From Flavobacterium cyclinae (GTDB taxonomy: Bacteria > Bacteroidota > Bacteroidia > Flavobacteriales > Flavobacteriaceae): a DNA stretch of 64,000 bases. Made by a program: the position numbers and the translations under genes. This document shows, in pieces, positions 1 through 6,099 of this stretch. Numbering within the stretch: position 1 is the stretch's first letter; every line of letters begins with the position of its first letter. The stretch lies in NCBI RefSeq assembly GCF_021172145.1, contig NZ_CP089095.1:1240001-1304000 (forward strand), written 5' to 3'. The notes under the pieces were generated by a model. The model was given only the letters and a program-made list of their open reading frames with translations. It ran no database searches and had not been told where the DNA came from.

Positions 1-303
1 AATTACTTTTACCAAACTTAGGAAATTAATTTGTAAATCGGTTTCAAATGCTTCTGGTTTTAATCCTTTAAATGGTCTTAAATTGATGCTTCCTGGACAA
101 TACACTAATCCATCAATAACTGTTGGTAATTTAGATATATCAATTGTTTCAGTTGTCGCATCGAATGCAATGTGAGTCGCTTTGACGTCAGCTAAGTTTT
201 CATTGCTTCTTGAAGCGATATAAACGTTATTTTCAAATTGTAATTCTTTTGCTATTGCTAATCCAATTCCGTAAGAACCGCCAATTAATAATATATTTTT
301 CAT
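1..303 (-). CDS. Short-chain dehydrogenase/reductase, 5' part only
   Basis: The first 101 codons of a gene that runs off the left edge. The start is the ATG at 301-303. Residues 8-14 read GGSYGIG, the glycine-rich dinucleotide-binding turn of the SDR Rossmann fold, after a beta strand (NILLI). A later segment LVYCPGSINLRP resembles the SDR strand-4 region. The substrate cannot be told because the catalytic YxxxK part is outside the window. It lies 39 bp downstream of the SRPBCC gene on the same strand, so the two are probably cotranscribed. SDR plus SRPBCC pairs occur near photolyase and carotenoid loci in flavobacteria (family knowledge), but no such gene is visible here. Cytosolic oxidoreductase is a safe call; anything narrower is not. 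Confidence 0.85.
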   Translation of the reverse strand, partial: MKNILLIGGSYGIGLAIAKELQFENNVYIASRSNENLADVKATHIAFDATTETIDISKLPTVIDGLVYCPGSINLRPFKGLKPEAFETDLQINFLSLVKVI

Positions 304-342
304 GGTATTTACTTTTTATTAGAGATGCGATAAATCACTTCT

Positions 343-807
343 TTACTTAAACTCTCCAAACAATTCGATTAGTTTTTTTCTTCGGTACTCAAAAATTTCA
401 TTCAATTTTGGTTTCACTAGAATAGGATGAAACAATTGACCTAAAATTCCCATAGGCACTTTATAATCCACAATATCTTCCATTTCTACACCACCAGGAA
501 TTTCTTTAATGAAGTGTTTGTGATGCCATAGTGCATAAGGTCCAAAACGTTGCTCGTCTACAAAATACTGTTTGTCTACTACATGAGTGATTTCGGTAAC
601 CCATTTAGTAGGGATTCCTAAAACTGGAGTTACGATATATTGAATTATTTGACCCGGATACATAGGTCTATCAGCACCAGAAAGGATTTTAAATCCCATG
701 TAGTCAGGTGTAATTAATTGTAGATTCTTTGGATCTGATAATAGTTCCCAAGCTTTGTCGATGCTAATGGGTAAATTTTGTTTGGTATGTAATCTGTAGA
801 TTTTCAT
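343..807 (-). CDS. SRPBCC-superfamily ligand-binding protein
   Basis: A 154-aa protein with the START/Bet v1-like layout: KIYRLHTKQNLPISIDKAWE opens the domain, DPKNLQLITPDYMGFKIL follows, and a long C-terminal helix ends it. Relatives bind hydrophobic ligands or are labelled 'cell division inhibitor', usually without proof of function. The reading frame continues upstream to a TTG at 867, but the ATG at 805-807 starts exactly at the conserved domain and is preferred. No signal peptide is present, so it is cytosolic. It is the upstream gene of a pair with the SDR. A 10-bp palindrome TGTTTAAACA at 837-846, 30 bp before the start, could be an operator, though this is weak. The family is clear; the ligand is unknown. 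Confidence 0.8.
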   Translation of the reverse strand: MKIYRLHTKQNLPISIDKAWELLSDPKNLQLITPDYMGFKILSGADRPMYPGQIIQYIVTPVLGIPTKWVTEITHVVDKQYFVDEQRFGPYALWHHKHFIKEIPGGVEMEDIVDYKVPMGILGQLFHPILVKPKLNEIFEYRRKKLIELFGEFK

Positions 808-915
808 TTCGAATTTTTTTTGTAAATGTACCAATTTGTTTAAACATTTTAAAATTTTATTAAACAAAATAAAATCATTTAAGTATAAATTAACATTTGA
901 TTTCCTGACAATTTG

Positions 916-923
916 TAAATTTG
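916..923 (+). promoter_or_regulatory. Flavobacterial -7 element for the DUF2911 gene
   Basis: TAAATTTG matches the Bacteroidota -7 consensus TAnnTTTG and ends 19 bp before the ATG at 943. A TTTG at 896-899 could serve as the -33 element, though its 16-bp spacer is short. Confidence 0.5.
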
Positions 924-942
924 AAAATCAAAAACGAAACCT

Positions 943-1794
943 ATGAGAAAAATTATTGTAATGTTGGCTGCAGTATTAGCCAATTTTATGGTTGAGGCAC
1001 AAGTAAAAACGCCACAATCAAGTCCGTTAGCAAAAGTTGAACAAGTTGTAGGACTAACTAACGTACAAGTTGAATATTCAAGACCAAGTGCAAAAGGAAG
1101 AACTGTTTATGGTGATTTAGTACCTTTTGGAAAAATGTGGAGAACAGGTGCGAATGCAAACACTACAATTACATTTAGTGAAGATGTACAAATTGCTGGA
1201 AAAGAATTAAAAAAAGGAAAATATGCCTTTTACACAACTCCAAAAGCAGACAGTTGGGACATTATTTTCTATTCTGACACAAACAATTGGGGCTTACCAG
1301 AAAGTTGGGACGAATCAAAAGTGGTTTTAAAATGTACAGTTAAACCAGAAACTTTGTCTAAACCTGTAGAATCATTATCAATTTTCTTAAACAATTTAAC
1401 TAATGATTCAGGAGTAATTGAATTGGCTTGGGAAAGAACTATGGTGGCAATTCCATTTACAGTTCCTACACAAGATATTGCAATGAAAAGTATTGAAAAA
1501 ACATTAGCAGGTCCTTCTGCAAATGATTATTTTTCTTCTGCTCAGTATTTTTATCAATCAAATGGCGACATGAATAAAGCGTTAACTTGGATCAATAATG
1601 CAATTGCTAATGCACCTAAAGATAGAGATGTTCCATTTTGGTATTTACGATTAAAATCATTAATTCAAGCTAAATTAGGAGATAAAAAAGGAGCTATAGC
1701 AACTGCAAAAGAGTCTTTAGCTTTATCTGTAAAAGCAGGAAATGCTGACTATGAAAAAATGAATAAAGACAGTATTGCTGAATGGTCTAAATAA
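943..1794 (+). CDS. Secreted DUF2911-domain protein with C-terminal TPR-like helices
   Basis: A 283-aa exported protein. The signal peptide (about residues 1-19) ends in VEAQ. Residues about 25-165 form the DUF2911 domain: SPLAKVEQVVGLTNV, VEYSRPSAKGRTVYG and GKMWRTGANANT are hallmark stretches of this mostly Bacteroidota family. The function is not known; it is predicted to be a beta-rich periplasmic domain. The last 100 residues are alpha-helical and look like one or two TPR-type repeats (DMNKALTWINNAIANAPKD, then GDKKGAIATAKESLAL), an arrangement seen in other DUF2911 proteins. It stands alone, with its own -7 element upstream and a strong terminator downstream that it shares with the convergent yceI operon. 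The family call is firm; no role is inferred. Confidence 0.88.
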   Translation: MRKIIVMLAAVLANFMVEAQVKTPQSSPLAKVEQVVGLTNVQVEYSRPSAKGRTVYGDLVPFGKMWRTGANANTTITFSEDVQIAGKELKKGKYAFYTTPKADSWDIIFYSDTNNWGLPESWDESKVVLKCTVKPETLSKPVESLSIFLNNLTNDSGVIELAWERTMVAIPFTVPTQDIAMKSIEKTLAGPSANDYFSSAQYFYQSNGDMNKALTWINNAIANAPKDRDVPFWYLRLKSLIQAKLGDKKGAIATAKESLALSVKAGNADYEKMNKDSIAEWSK

Positions 1795-1817
1795 TTAGAT
1801 TTAGTTTAAACACATAG

Positions 1818-1851
1818 AAAAAGCCTTGAAATTTTCTTTCAAGGCTTTTTT
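1818..1851. terminator. Bidirectional intrinsic terminator between DUF2911 gene and yceI
   Basis: Perfect 14-bp arms (AAAAAGCCTTGAAA at 1818-1831 and its complement at 1837-1850) around a 5-nt loop. T-rich tails on both strands serve the two convergent genes. Confidence 0.9.
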
Positions 1852-1878
1852 GTTTTCATAGCAAAATTTCCCTTTCTA

Positions 1879-2442
1879 TTAGAAAGCTAACTTAACAGTT
1901 AATTCGAACTCATCATAAATAGTTTTATCTCCTAAGTCTGAGAAGAAACTTCCAGAACCATATTTGATATCGTATTTAGTTCTATCTACTTTTAATGTAG
2001 TTGAAGCCATATTTCCATTAACAGTTAATTCAAATTTGATTGGGTGAGTGATTCCTTTGATTGTTAAATCAGCAGTTACAGCATAAACACCATTACTTTT
2101 TTCTCCAATAGTTTTGAATACTAAAGTAGCTGTTGGGAATTTTTCAACACCAAAGAAATCGTCTGATTTTAAGTGTCCGTCTAAATTTGCTTTTCCTTTA
2201 CCTTCTAAATCTGTTGTGTTGATAGTTGTCATATCAACAGTAAAGTTACCGTTTACTACTTTTTTACCTTTGAAAACTAAAGCACCTTCTTTTAATGTAA
2301 TAGTACCTTCATGAGAACCTGTTACTTTTTTACCTACCCAATTGATAGTACTTTTTGTAACATCTACTTTTTTTGATTGTGCATTAACTGCAAACGATAC
2401 GAAAGCTACTAAAGCTAAAGCGATTGATTTTAAATTTTTCAT
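1879..2442 (-). CDS. YceI-family periplasmic lipocalin-like protein
   Basis: A 187-aa protein with a signal peptide (residues 1-22, ending in VNAQ) and one YceI domain covering the rest. Typical pieces are STINWVGKKVTGSHEGTI at the start, the central HLKSDDFFGVEKFPTATLVF, and LTIKGITHPIKFEL near the end. The domain is an extended lipocalin-like beta barrel that binds isoprenoid-type lipids in characterised members; the ligand here is unknown. It is the last gene of the minus-strand run marR - nitroreductase - yceI, 32 bp after the nitroreductase stop, so it probably belongs to the MarR regulon and may join a stress or electrophile response. The transcript ends at the shared hairpin at 1818-1851. 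Confidence 0.92.
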   Translation of the reverse strand: MKNLKSIALALVAFVSFAVNAQSKKVDVTKSTINWVGKKVTGSHEGTITLKEGALVFKGKKVVNGNFTVDMTTINTTDLEGKGKANLDGHLKSDDFFGVEKFPTATLVFKTIGEKSNGVYAVTADLTIKGITHPIKFELTVNGNMASTTLKVDRTKYDIKYGSGSFFSDLGDKTIYDEFELTVKLAF

Positions 2443-2474
2443 GTTTTAATTGTTTTTAATGTTAAGGGTTATTA

Positions 2475-3107
2475 TTAAATTGTTGTAAATAATTCTTGTT
2501 TTGATTTTCTAACTTTTGCATAGTGTTGGGTTGCATCTTCTTCGTGTCTATACCCCACAGCCGCCACTAGTGAAGCGTTTAATCCTAATGCATTGAAACC
2601 TAAAATTTCGTTGTATTGTTCAGGTTCAAAACCTTCCATTGGTGTAACATCAATTTTTAACTCAGCTGCAGCATTCATTAAGTTAGCTAATGCTAAATAT
2701 GTTTGTTTTGATGTCCAAACCGATTTTTTATCAACTGGAAGCGGTACAATTTTCGATTTCATAAAGTCAGCATATCCTTTTAAATCGGCTTCAGATAAAC
2801 CTCTTGTGTTGGCAATATTTTGAATATATTCATCAATATGTTGGTCTTTTACATCCACAATATTAGCAAAAACCAATAGGTGAGAAGCATCTACAATTTG
2901 TGATTGTCCCCAAGAAGCTGGTTGTAATTTTGCTCTTACTTCAGGATTTTCGATTATGAATACTTTGTATAATTGTAAACCATAAGAAGAAGTACTCAAT
3001 TGAATCGCTTCTTTCAAGGTTTCTAAATCAGCATCTGATACTTTTTTAGTAGCATCGAATTTTTTGGTAGCATAACGCCATTTTTGATTTTCTATAAAAT
3101 TTGTCAT
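2475..3107 (-). CDS. Nitroreductase-family NAD(P)H-dependent FMN oxidoreductase
   Basis: A 210-aa protein of the nitroreductase fold, close in layout to E. coli NfsB-type enzymes. RYATKKFD near the N terminus and LQLSTSSYGLQLYKVFII-like residues (IQLSTSSYGLQLYKVFII) are the FMN-phosphate and substrate-channel regions. AAVGYRHEEDATQHYAKVR is the usual C-terminal cofactor segment. Such enzymes reduce nitroaromatics, quinones or flavins with NAD(P)H in the cytosol. The frame is open up to 3143, but the ATG at 3105-3107 is preferred: it opens with the conserved MTNFIENQKWRYATKKF and leaves a 16-bp gap after marR instead of an overlap. Its place between marR and yceI fits induction by electrophiles or quinones, which is an inference. 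The substrate is unknown. Confidence 0.9.
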   Translation of the reverse strand: MTNFIENQKWRYATKKFDATKKVSDADLETLKEAIQLSTSSYGLQLYKVFIIENPEVRAKLQPASWGQSQIVDASHLLVFANIVDVKDQHIDEYIQNIANTRGLSEADLKGYADFMKSKIVPLPVDKKSVWTSKQTYLALANLMNAAAELKIDVTPMEGFEPEQYNEILGFNALGLNASLVAAVGYRHEEDATQHYAKVRKSKQELFTTI

Positions 3108-3123
3108 AGTAATTTTTGGGTTT

Positions 3124-3576
3124 TTAATTTCTAAATTTTTCAAGCAATTCGTTTAATAATTCTAATTCTGCAACACTCAAATTCCTAGAAAAAGATTGCT
3201 CGTGAGCTTCTACTAAAGGATCCAATTGTAGTAAAAGTTCTAGACCTTTCTCCGTAATGGTAATTTCCATTTTGCGTCTGTTAATAGGGCAAACTTCTCT
3301 AATTACCAATTCTTTCAATAACAATTTGTCAACTAAACGTGTGGTGTTACTAGTTTTTGCAATCATGCGTTCTTGTATCATACACATATTAGCTGGTTTT
3401 CCTTTCTGACCTCTTAAGATGCGTAACACATTAAATTGCTCAGGCGAAAGGTCAAATGGTTTTAATATTTCATTAAACTTTTCCGAAATGACATTTTGAG
3501 TATACATTACGTTAAGTAATGTTTTCTTCTCCATGGCCATTGGCGAGTTAGGTTTTATGATGTCTTCTATTCTCAT
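3124..3576 (-). CDS. MarR-family winged-helix transcriptional regulator
   Basis: A 150-aa regulator with MarR layout. An N-terminal dimerisation helix is followed by LSPEQFNVLRILRGQKG (first helices of the DNA-binding domain), MIQERMIAKTSNTTRLVDKL (recognition helix) and the wing with the signature RRKMEITITEKGLELL. MarR proteins are dimers that usually repress their own operon until a ligand or oxidant binds. The ATG at 3574-3576 is chosen; an extension to 3633 would run through the promoter and operators. It heads the marR - nitroreductase - yceI operon. Two identical palindromes overlap its promoter (3591-3604 and 3621-3634), which fits autorepression. The inducer is unknown. Confidence 0.93.
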   Translation of the reverse strand: MRIEDIIKPNSPMAMEKKTLLNVMYTQNVISEKFNEILKPFDLSPEQFNVLRILRGQKGKPANMCMIQERMIAKTSNTTRLVDKLLLKELVIREVCPINRRKMEITITEKGLELLLQLDPLVEAHEQSFSRNLSVAELELLNELLEKFRN

Positions 3577-3590
3577 TTGATGTTGTAAAA

Positions 3591-3604
3591 TTTGTATGTA
3601 CAAA
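3591..3604. promoter_or_regulatory. Palindromic operator copy 1 (probable MarR site)
   Basis: TTTGTATGTACAAA: perfect 6-bp arms TTTGTA/TACAAA around TG. It overlaps the end of the -7 element and the probable transcription start of marR, so a bound dimer would block initiation. Its sequence is identical to copy 2. Confidence 0.65.
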
Positions 3605-3634
3605 TGTAGTAATAATTTTATTTGTATGTACAAA
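3601..3634 (-). promoter_or_regulatory. Promoter of the marR operon
   Basis: On the minus strand TTTG (complement of 3631-3634), a 22-bp spacer and TACATTTG (complement of 3601-3608) match the Bacteroidota -33/-7 consensus TTTG/TAnnTTTG. The predicted start of transcription is about 15-20 nt upstream of the marR ATG. Both elements are overlapped by the palindromic operators. Confidence 0.65.
3621..3634. promoter_or_regulatory. Palindromic operator copy 2 (probable MarR site)
   Basis: An exact second copy of TTTGTATGTACAAA, 30 bp (about three helical turns) from copy 1. It covers the -33 element of the marR promoter and lies about 60 bp upstream of the divergent rhodanese gene's -7 element. 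Confidence 0.65.
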
Positions 3635-3681
3635 TGTTTGATAAATTTTTGTTAAAGTTTTTAAAATGCATTTTTTGATAG

Positions 3682-3689
3682 TACTTTTG
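3682..3689 (+). promoter_or_regulatory. -7 element for the rhodanese gene
   Basis: TACTTTTG matches TAnnTTTG and lies 16 bp before the ATG at 3706. No well-spaced -33 TTTG is visible. Confidence 0.45.
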
Positions 3690-3705
3690 AAAAAAAAAAG
3701 ATACG

Positions 3706-4014
3706 ATGACAAACTTAGATCAAAACACGTGGTGGAGCCAGTTTTTGCAAGATGCAAATGGTGTAATAGTAGATGTACGAACTGATGATGAATTTAACGA
3801 CGGACATATTCCGGGAGCCATTAATATTGACATATATAAAGGACAAGGTTTTATCTATAGAGTAGAAGAGTTAGATAAATCGAAAAATTATTATGTTTAT
3901 TGTGCCGCTGGTGTACGTAGTTCAAATGCTTGTAACGCTATGGAACAATTAGGTTTTGAAAACACTTTTAATTTATTAGGTGGTTTTTCTAATTGGGAAG
4001 GACCAACAGAATAA
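3706..4014 (+). CDS. Single-domain rhodanese-like protein
   Basis: A 102-aa protein that is one rhodanese domain. GVIVDVRTDDEFNDGHIPGA (residues 19-38) is the conserved N-terminal core. CAAGVRSS begins at residue 66 and is the active-site loop, with the persulfide-carrying cysteine C66 and arginine in place. FNLLGGFSNWEG is the canonical C-terminal motif. It probably carries sulfane sulfur in the cytosol; no signal peptide is present. Donor and acceptor cannot be told from the context. It is divergent from marR, with a shared 129-bp intergenic region, and is followed by its own terminator, so it is monocistronic. Small single-domain rhodaneses of this size are common in flavobacteria. Confidence 0.93.
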   Translation: MTNLDQNTWWSQFLQDANGVIVDVRTDDEFNDGHIPGAINIDIYKGQGFIYRVEELDKSKNYYVYCAAGVRSSNACNAMEQLGFENTFNLLGGFSNWEGPTE

Positions 4015-4016
4015 AG

Positions 4017-4043
4017 AAATCCGCTGAAGAGCGGATTTTTTTG
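4017..4043 (+). terminator. Intrinsic terminator of the rhodanese gene
   Basis: AAATCCGCT (4017-4025), loop GAAG, complement at 4030-4038, then a T run. Confidence 0.9.
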
Positions 4044-4055
4044 TTTTTGTGGGTA

Positions 4056-4070
4056 CGGAATGCAATTCCG
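4056..4070. repeat. Short inverted repeat in the convergent gap
   Basis: CGGAAT-GCA-ATTCCG, 6-bp arms with a 3-nt loop, followed by a G/C-rich stretch that stands out from its A/T-rich surroundings. There is no T run, so it is not a classical terminator. It may be a copy of a dispersed intergenic repeat, which is a guess from appearance. Confidence 0.4.
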
Positions 4071-4086
4071 CGCTTATAGGTTTAAT

Positions 4087-4497
4087 TTATTTAATTTTTT
4101 GAACCTTAAGAATAATTTCGGATTCTAATAACTTAAAAAAATACTCATTATTTTTAGTGAAAAATTCAAATCCTATAGTGGTGTAATTATCTTTATCAGT
4201 ACCAACCATTATCTGATTTTTTTTCCTATTATATCGCCATTTATTTTTCTTAGTCATTTCCATAAGCATTAAAGCAAATTCACTCTTACTTTTTAATGTA
4301 ATCTTAAATGAATTATTAAGTTCAAATTCAATAATTCCGTTATCAAAAGCTTGATTTATTTCCTTTATTTCTTTATTTTTTATATAATTAGTATTAGAAT
4401 TTGGAATTACCTGCCATTTACCAATAAATGCATTTTCATTATTTGATTGTGAAAATGTAAAGTTAAATAACATTAAAAAGAATAAGATTTTTTTCAT
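4087..4497 (-). CDS. Unrecognised small secreted protein, lipocalin-like start
   Basis: A 136-aa protein with a clear signal peptide (MKKILFFLMLFNFTFSQ), so it is exported to the periplasm. The mature part begins with NAFIGKWQVIPNS; GKW near the N terminus of a small beta-rich protein recalls lipocalin-like families. The remainder alternates short hydrophobic and polar stretches (IIEFELNNSFKITLKSKSE), consistent with beta strands. No catalytic motif is seen. It is A/T-rich and lysine/asparagine-rich compared with nearby housekeeping genes. It follows another unrecognised gene on the same strand after a 129-bp gap, so cotranscription is uncertain. It is a real gene by its signal peptide and codon use, but its function is unknown. 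Confidence 0.7.
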   Translation of the reverse strand: MKKILFFLMLFNFTFSQSNNENAFIGKWQVIPNSNTNYIKNKEIKEINQAFDNGIIEFELNNSFKITLKSKSEFALMLMEMTKKNKWRYNRKKNQIMVGTDKDNYTTIGFEFFTKNNEYFFKLLESEIILKVQKIK

Positions 4498-4626
4498 TGG
4501 ATTAAATTGTATATTTTCTACAAATATATTGAAATGAATTGATGATGAATTACTGTGTTTAAGAAATAAAAAGGATTTGATTTTAAATGTAATTTATGAA
4601 ATCAGTTTTATTGTGCTTTTGAAATA

Positions 4627-5253
4627 TTATTGTTGTTTAATTTGATTTTTAAAGAAGTAAACCGTAATAAAATAAATAAATGGTGTCAAAATAATTTGAA
4701 ATAAAATTACAGTAATTATGGGTAATAAAATTAATAATGCGTCATTTTTTAAAATTCCAACTGATGATAAAATTAGAAATAAAAATGTTCCTCCAATTCC
4801 ATAAATAAGTATTGACTTTACATAAAAGAAGGGAAAGAGGATATAATTTGAATTAGTAATGATTTTACAAATAATTACGGGAGCTAAAGCACTCCTAAAA
4901 TTATCTTCAATTCTTACTTCAAAATTATTATTGCTTAGTCTTTTAATTTCTAATTTATTACCGTTTTTAAGAGGTGTTATTTTTTTTTCTTTTATAGGAA
5001 TATTTTTTAAATGTTTTATTATTTGCTTTTTGGTTTCTATATTATTTTCTTTTTTTCTTGTTTCTTCCTGAATGCGATTTTCATATTCTTTTTCGATTTT
5101 TTTAATTGCTTGCGAATTATTACCTCTTTTCTTTAAAATTAATATTGCGGCATATCTTGCATCCAATACAAAAATCTTAGAATTAAAAGCAATGTGTTCT
5201 AATTCTTTATCTGATTTAGATTCAAATTTTTCAATAAATCGATTTTTATGCAT
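4627..5253 (-). CDS. Unrecognised membrane protein with cytosolic N-terminal region
   Basis: A 208-aa protein. Residues 1-85 are charged and helical (FIEKFESKSDKELEHIAFNS, then KKIEKEYENRIQEETRKKEN), and residues 85-125 look like a small mixed domain. Residues 140-200 hold two strongly hydrophobic helices (about 143-165 and 170-198), suggesting an inner-membrane anchor with a cytosolic N terminus. The opening helix pair (SDKELEHIAFNSKIFVLDARYAAILILKKR) resembles short helical segments found in other Bacteroidota membrane proteins of unknown function. No family is recognised. It is A/T-rich like its downstream neighbour and lies between that gene and the Crp/Fnr regulator. Confidence 0.7.
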   Translation of the reverse strand: MHKNRFIEKFESKSDKELEHIAFNSKIFVLDARYAAILILKKRGNNSQAIKKIEKEYENRIQEETRKKENNIETKKQIIKHLKNIPIKEKKITPLKNGNKLEIKRLSNNNFEVRIEDNFRSALAPVIICKIITNSNYILFPFFYVKSILIYGIGGTFLFLILSSVGILKNDALLILLPIITVILFQIILTPFIYFITVYFFKNQIKQQ

Positions 5254-5283
5254 TTTATAATATTAATAATGGTTTTTTATCAA

Positions 5284-5308
5284 ACAAAAAATCCGCTTTC
5301 CAGCGGAT
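5284..5308 (-). terminator. Intrinsic terminator of the Crp/Fnr-type regulator gene
   Basis: Arms ATCCGCT (5291-5297) and AGCGGAT (5302-5308) with a 4-nt loop. The minus-strand transcript then reads a T run from 5290 downward. Confidence 0.85.
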
Positions 5309-5312
5309 TCAT

Positions 5313-5990
5313 TTATGTTAAGCGTTTTAATTTATTCTTATCTAAAAGTTTTATTTTCTTTCCAATCAACTCTATGTAATCGGATTTGTTTAATTCGGAT
5401 AACAATCGGATACAACTTTCAGTAGCAGTACCAATCATTCCCGCTAATTCTTCTCTAGATAATTGAATGCGCAGAGTACCATCTTCGTTTTTACCAAATG
5501 TTTCTTCTAAGTAGATAAGCGTTTCGGCTAAGCGTTGTTTTACATTTTTTTGGGCCATGTTTACCATGTGGTCATCGGCTCCTTTTAAATCATCACAAAT
5601 AGTTCGCATTACGTTCATAGAAAACTGATTGTTCTGAGTAAAAAATTGCATCACTTCGCTTTTAGGAATAAAACAAACTTCCATATCTTCTAAAGCTACT
5701 GCACTTAAATTGGCAGGCTCATCACTAATCATAGAACGTTGTCCTAATAATTCACCCGGTTTTACTAATTTTACGATTTGGTCTTTACCGTTTTCACTTA
5801 GTTTGGATAATTTACTAACGCCTTCTTTAACACAATAAATTCCATTAATCACTTCACCCTCTTCAAATATAGGTTCTCCTTTTTTAATTGTGTAAGAAGT
5901 TTTACACTCGGCCATTCTTAATAGTTCGTCTTTATTTAAAGCCTTTAACGAACTAAATTGCCTCACAATGCATTGCTCACATTTACCCAT
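5313..5990 (-). CDS. Crp/Fnr-family transcriptional regulator of the cbb3 oxidase locus
   Basis: A 225-aa regulator with an N-terminal cyclic-nucleotide-binding-type beta roll (about 15-120), a long dimer helix (about 120-145) and a C-terminal Crp-type helix-turn-helix (about 150-215). The recognition helix TATESCIRLL carries E191 and R195, the positions that read the TGA/TCA core in Crp and Fnr. Cysteines 4, 7 and 29 (CEQC plus AEC) with later ones at 53, 106 and 132 leave room for an Fnr-like Fe-S cluster, although the spacing is not that of E. coli Fnr, so sensing of O2 or redox is inferred. The gene is divergent from ccoI. A TGA-N6-TCA box sits in the gap (6034-6045) inside its own core promoter. 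A terminator follows. Confidence 0.92.
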   Translation of the reverse strand: MGKCEQCIVRQFSSLKALNKDELLRMAECKTSYTIKKGEPIFEEGEVINGIYCVKEGVSKLSKLSENGKDQIVKLVKPGELLGQRSMISDEPANLSAVALEDMEVCFIPKSEVMQFFTQNNQFSMNVMRTICDDLKGADDHMVNMAQKNVKQRLAETLIYLEETFGKNEDGTLRIQLSREELAGMIGTATESCIRLLSELNKSDYIELIGKKIKLLDKNKLKRLT

Positions 5991-6016
5991 CTTAAGTAAT
6001 GTTTAAAATTCTTCTA

Positions 6017-6024
6017 CAAATATA
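6017..6024 (-). promoter_or_regulatory. -7 element of the Crp/Fnr-type regulator gene
   Basis: On the minus strand TATATTTG, a full match to TAnnTTTG, 26 bp before the ATG at 5990. The TGA-N6-TCA box at 6034-6045 lies just upstream, where the -33 element should be. Confidence 0.55.
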
Positions 6025-6033
6025 AAAAAAGCA

Positions 6034-6045
6034 TGACAATTATCA
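6034..6045. promoter_or_regulatory. Fnr-type box in the regulator-ccoI intergenic region
   Basis: TGACAATTATCA has the TGA-N6-TCA form of Fnr/Crp-family sites. It ends 23 bp before a candidate ccoI -7 element, the same distance as the box upstream of ccoS. In the other direction it overlaps the core promoter of the regulator gene. Confidence 0.65.
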
Positions 6046-6068
6046 TATTTTTTTATGCATACAATTAC

Positions 6069-6076
6069 CAATTTTG
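6069..6076 (+). promoter_or_regulatory. Candidate -7 element of ccoI
   Basis: CAATTTTG, seven of eight positions of TAnnTTTG, 23 bp downstream of the Fnr-type box. It supports the ATG at 6100 (or 6088) as start, since the upstream ATG at 6055 would lie before the promoter element. Confidence 0.45.
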
Positions 6077-6099
6077 TTTCAGGTAAAATGAGCAAATCT

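Noticed and set aside
6055..6099. ATG at 6055 as ccoI start
   Set aside because: It precedes the candidate -7 element and adds residues not shared by the family; the ATG at 6100 opens at the cysteine-rich region.
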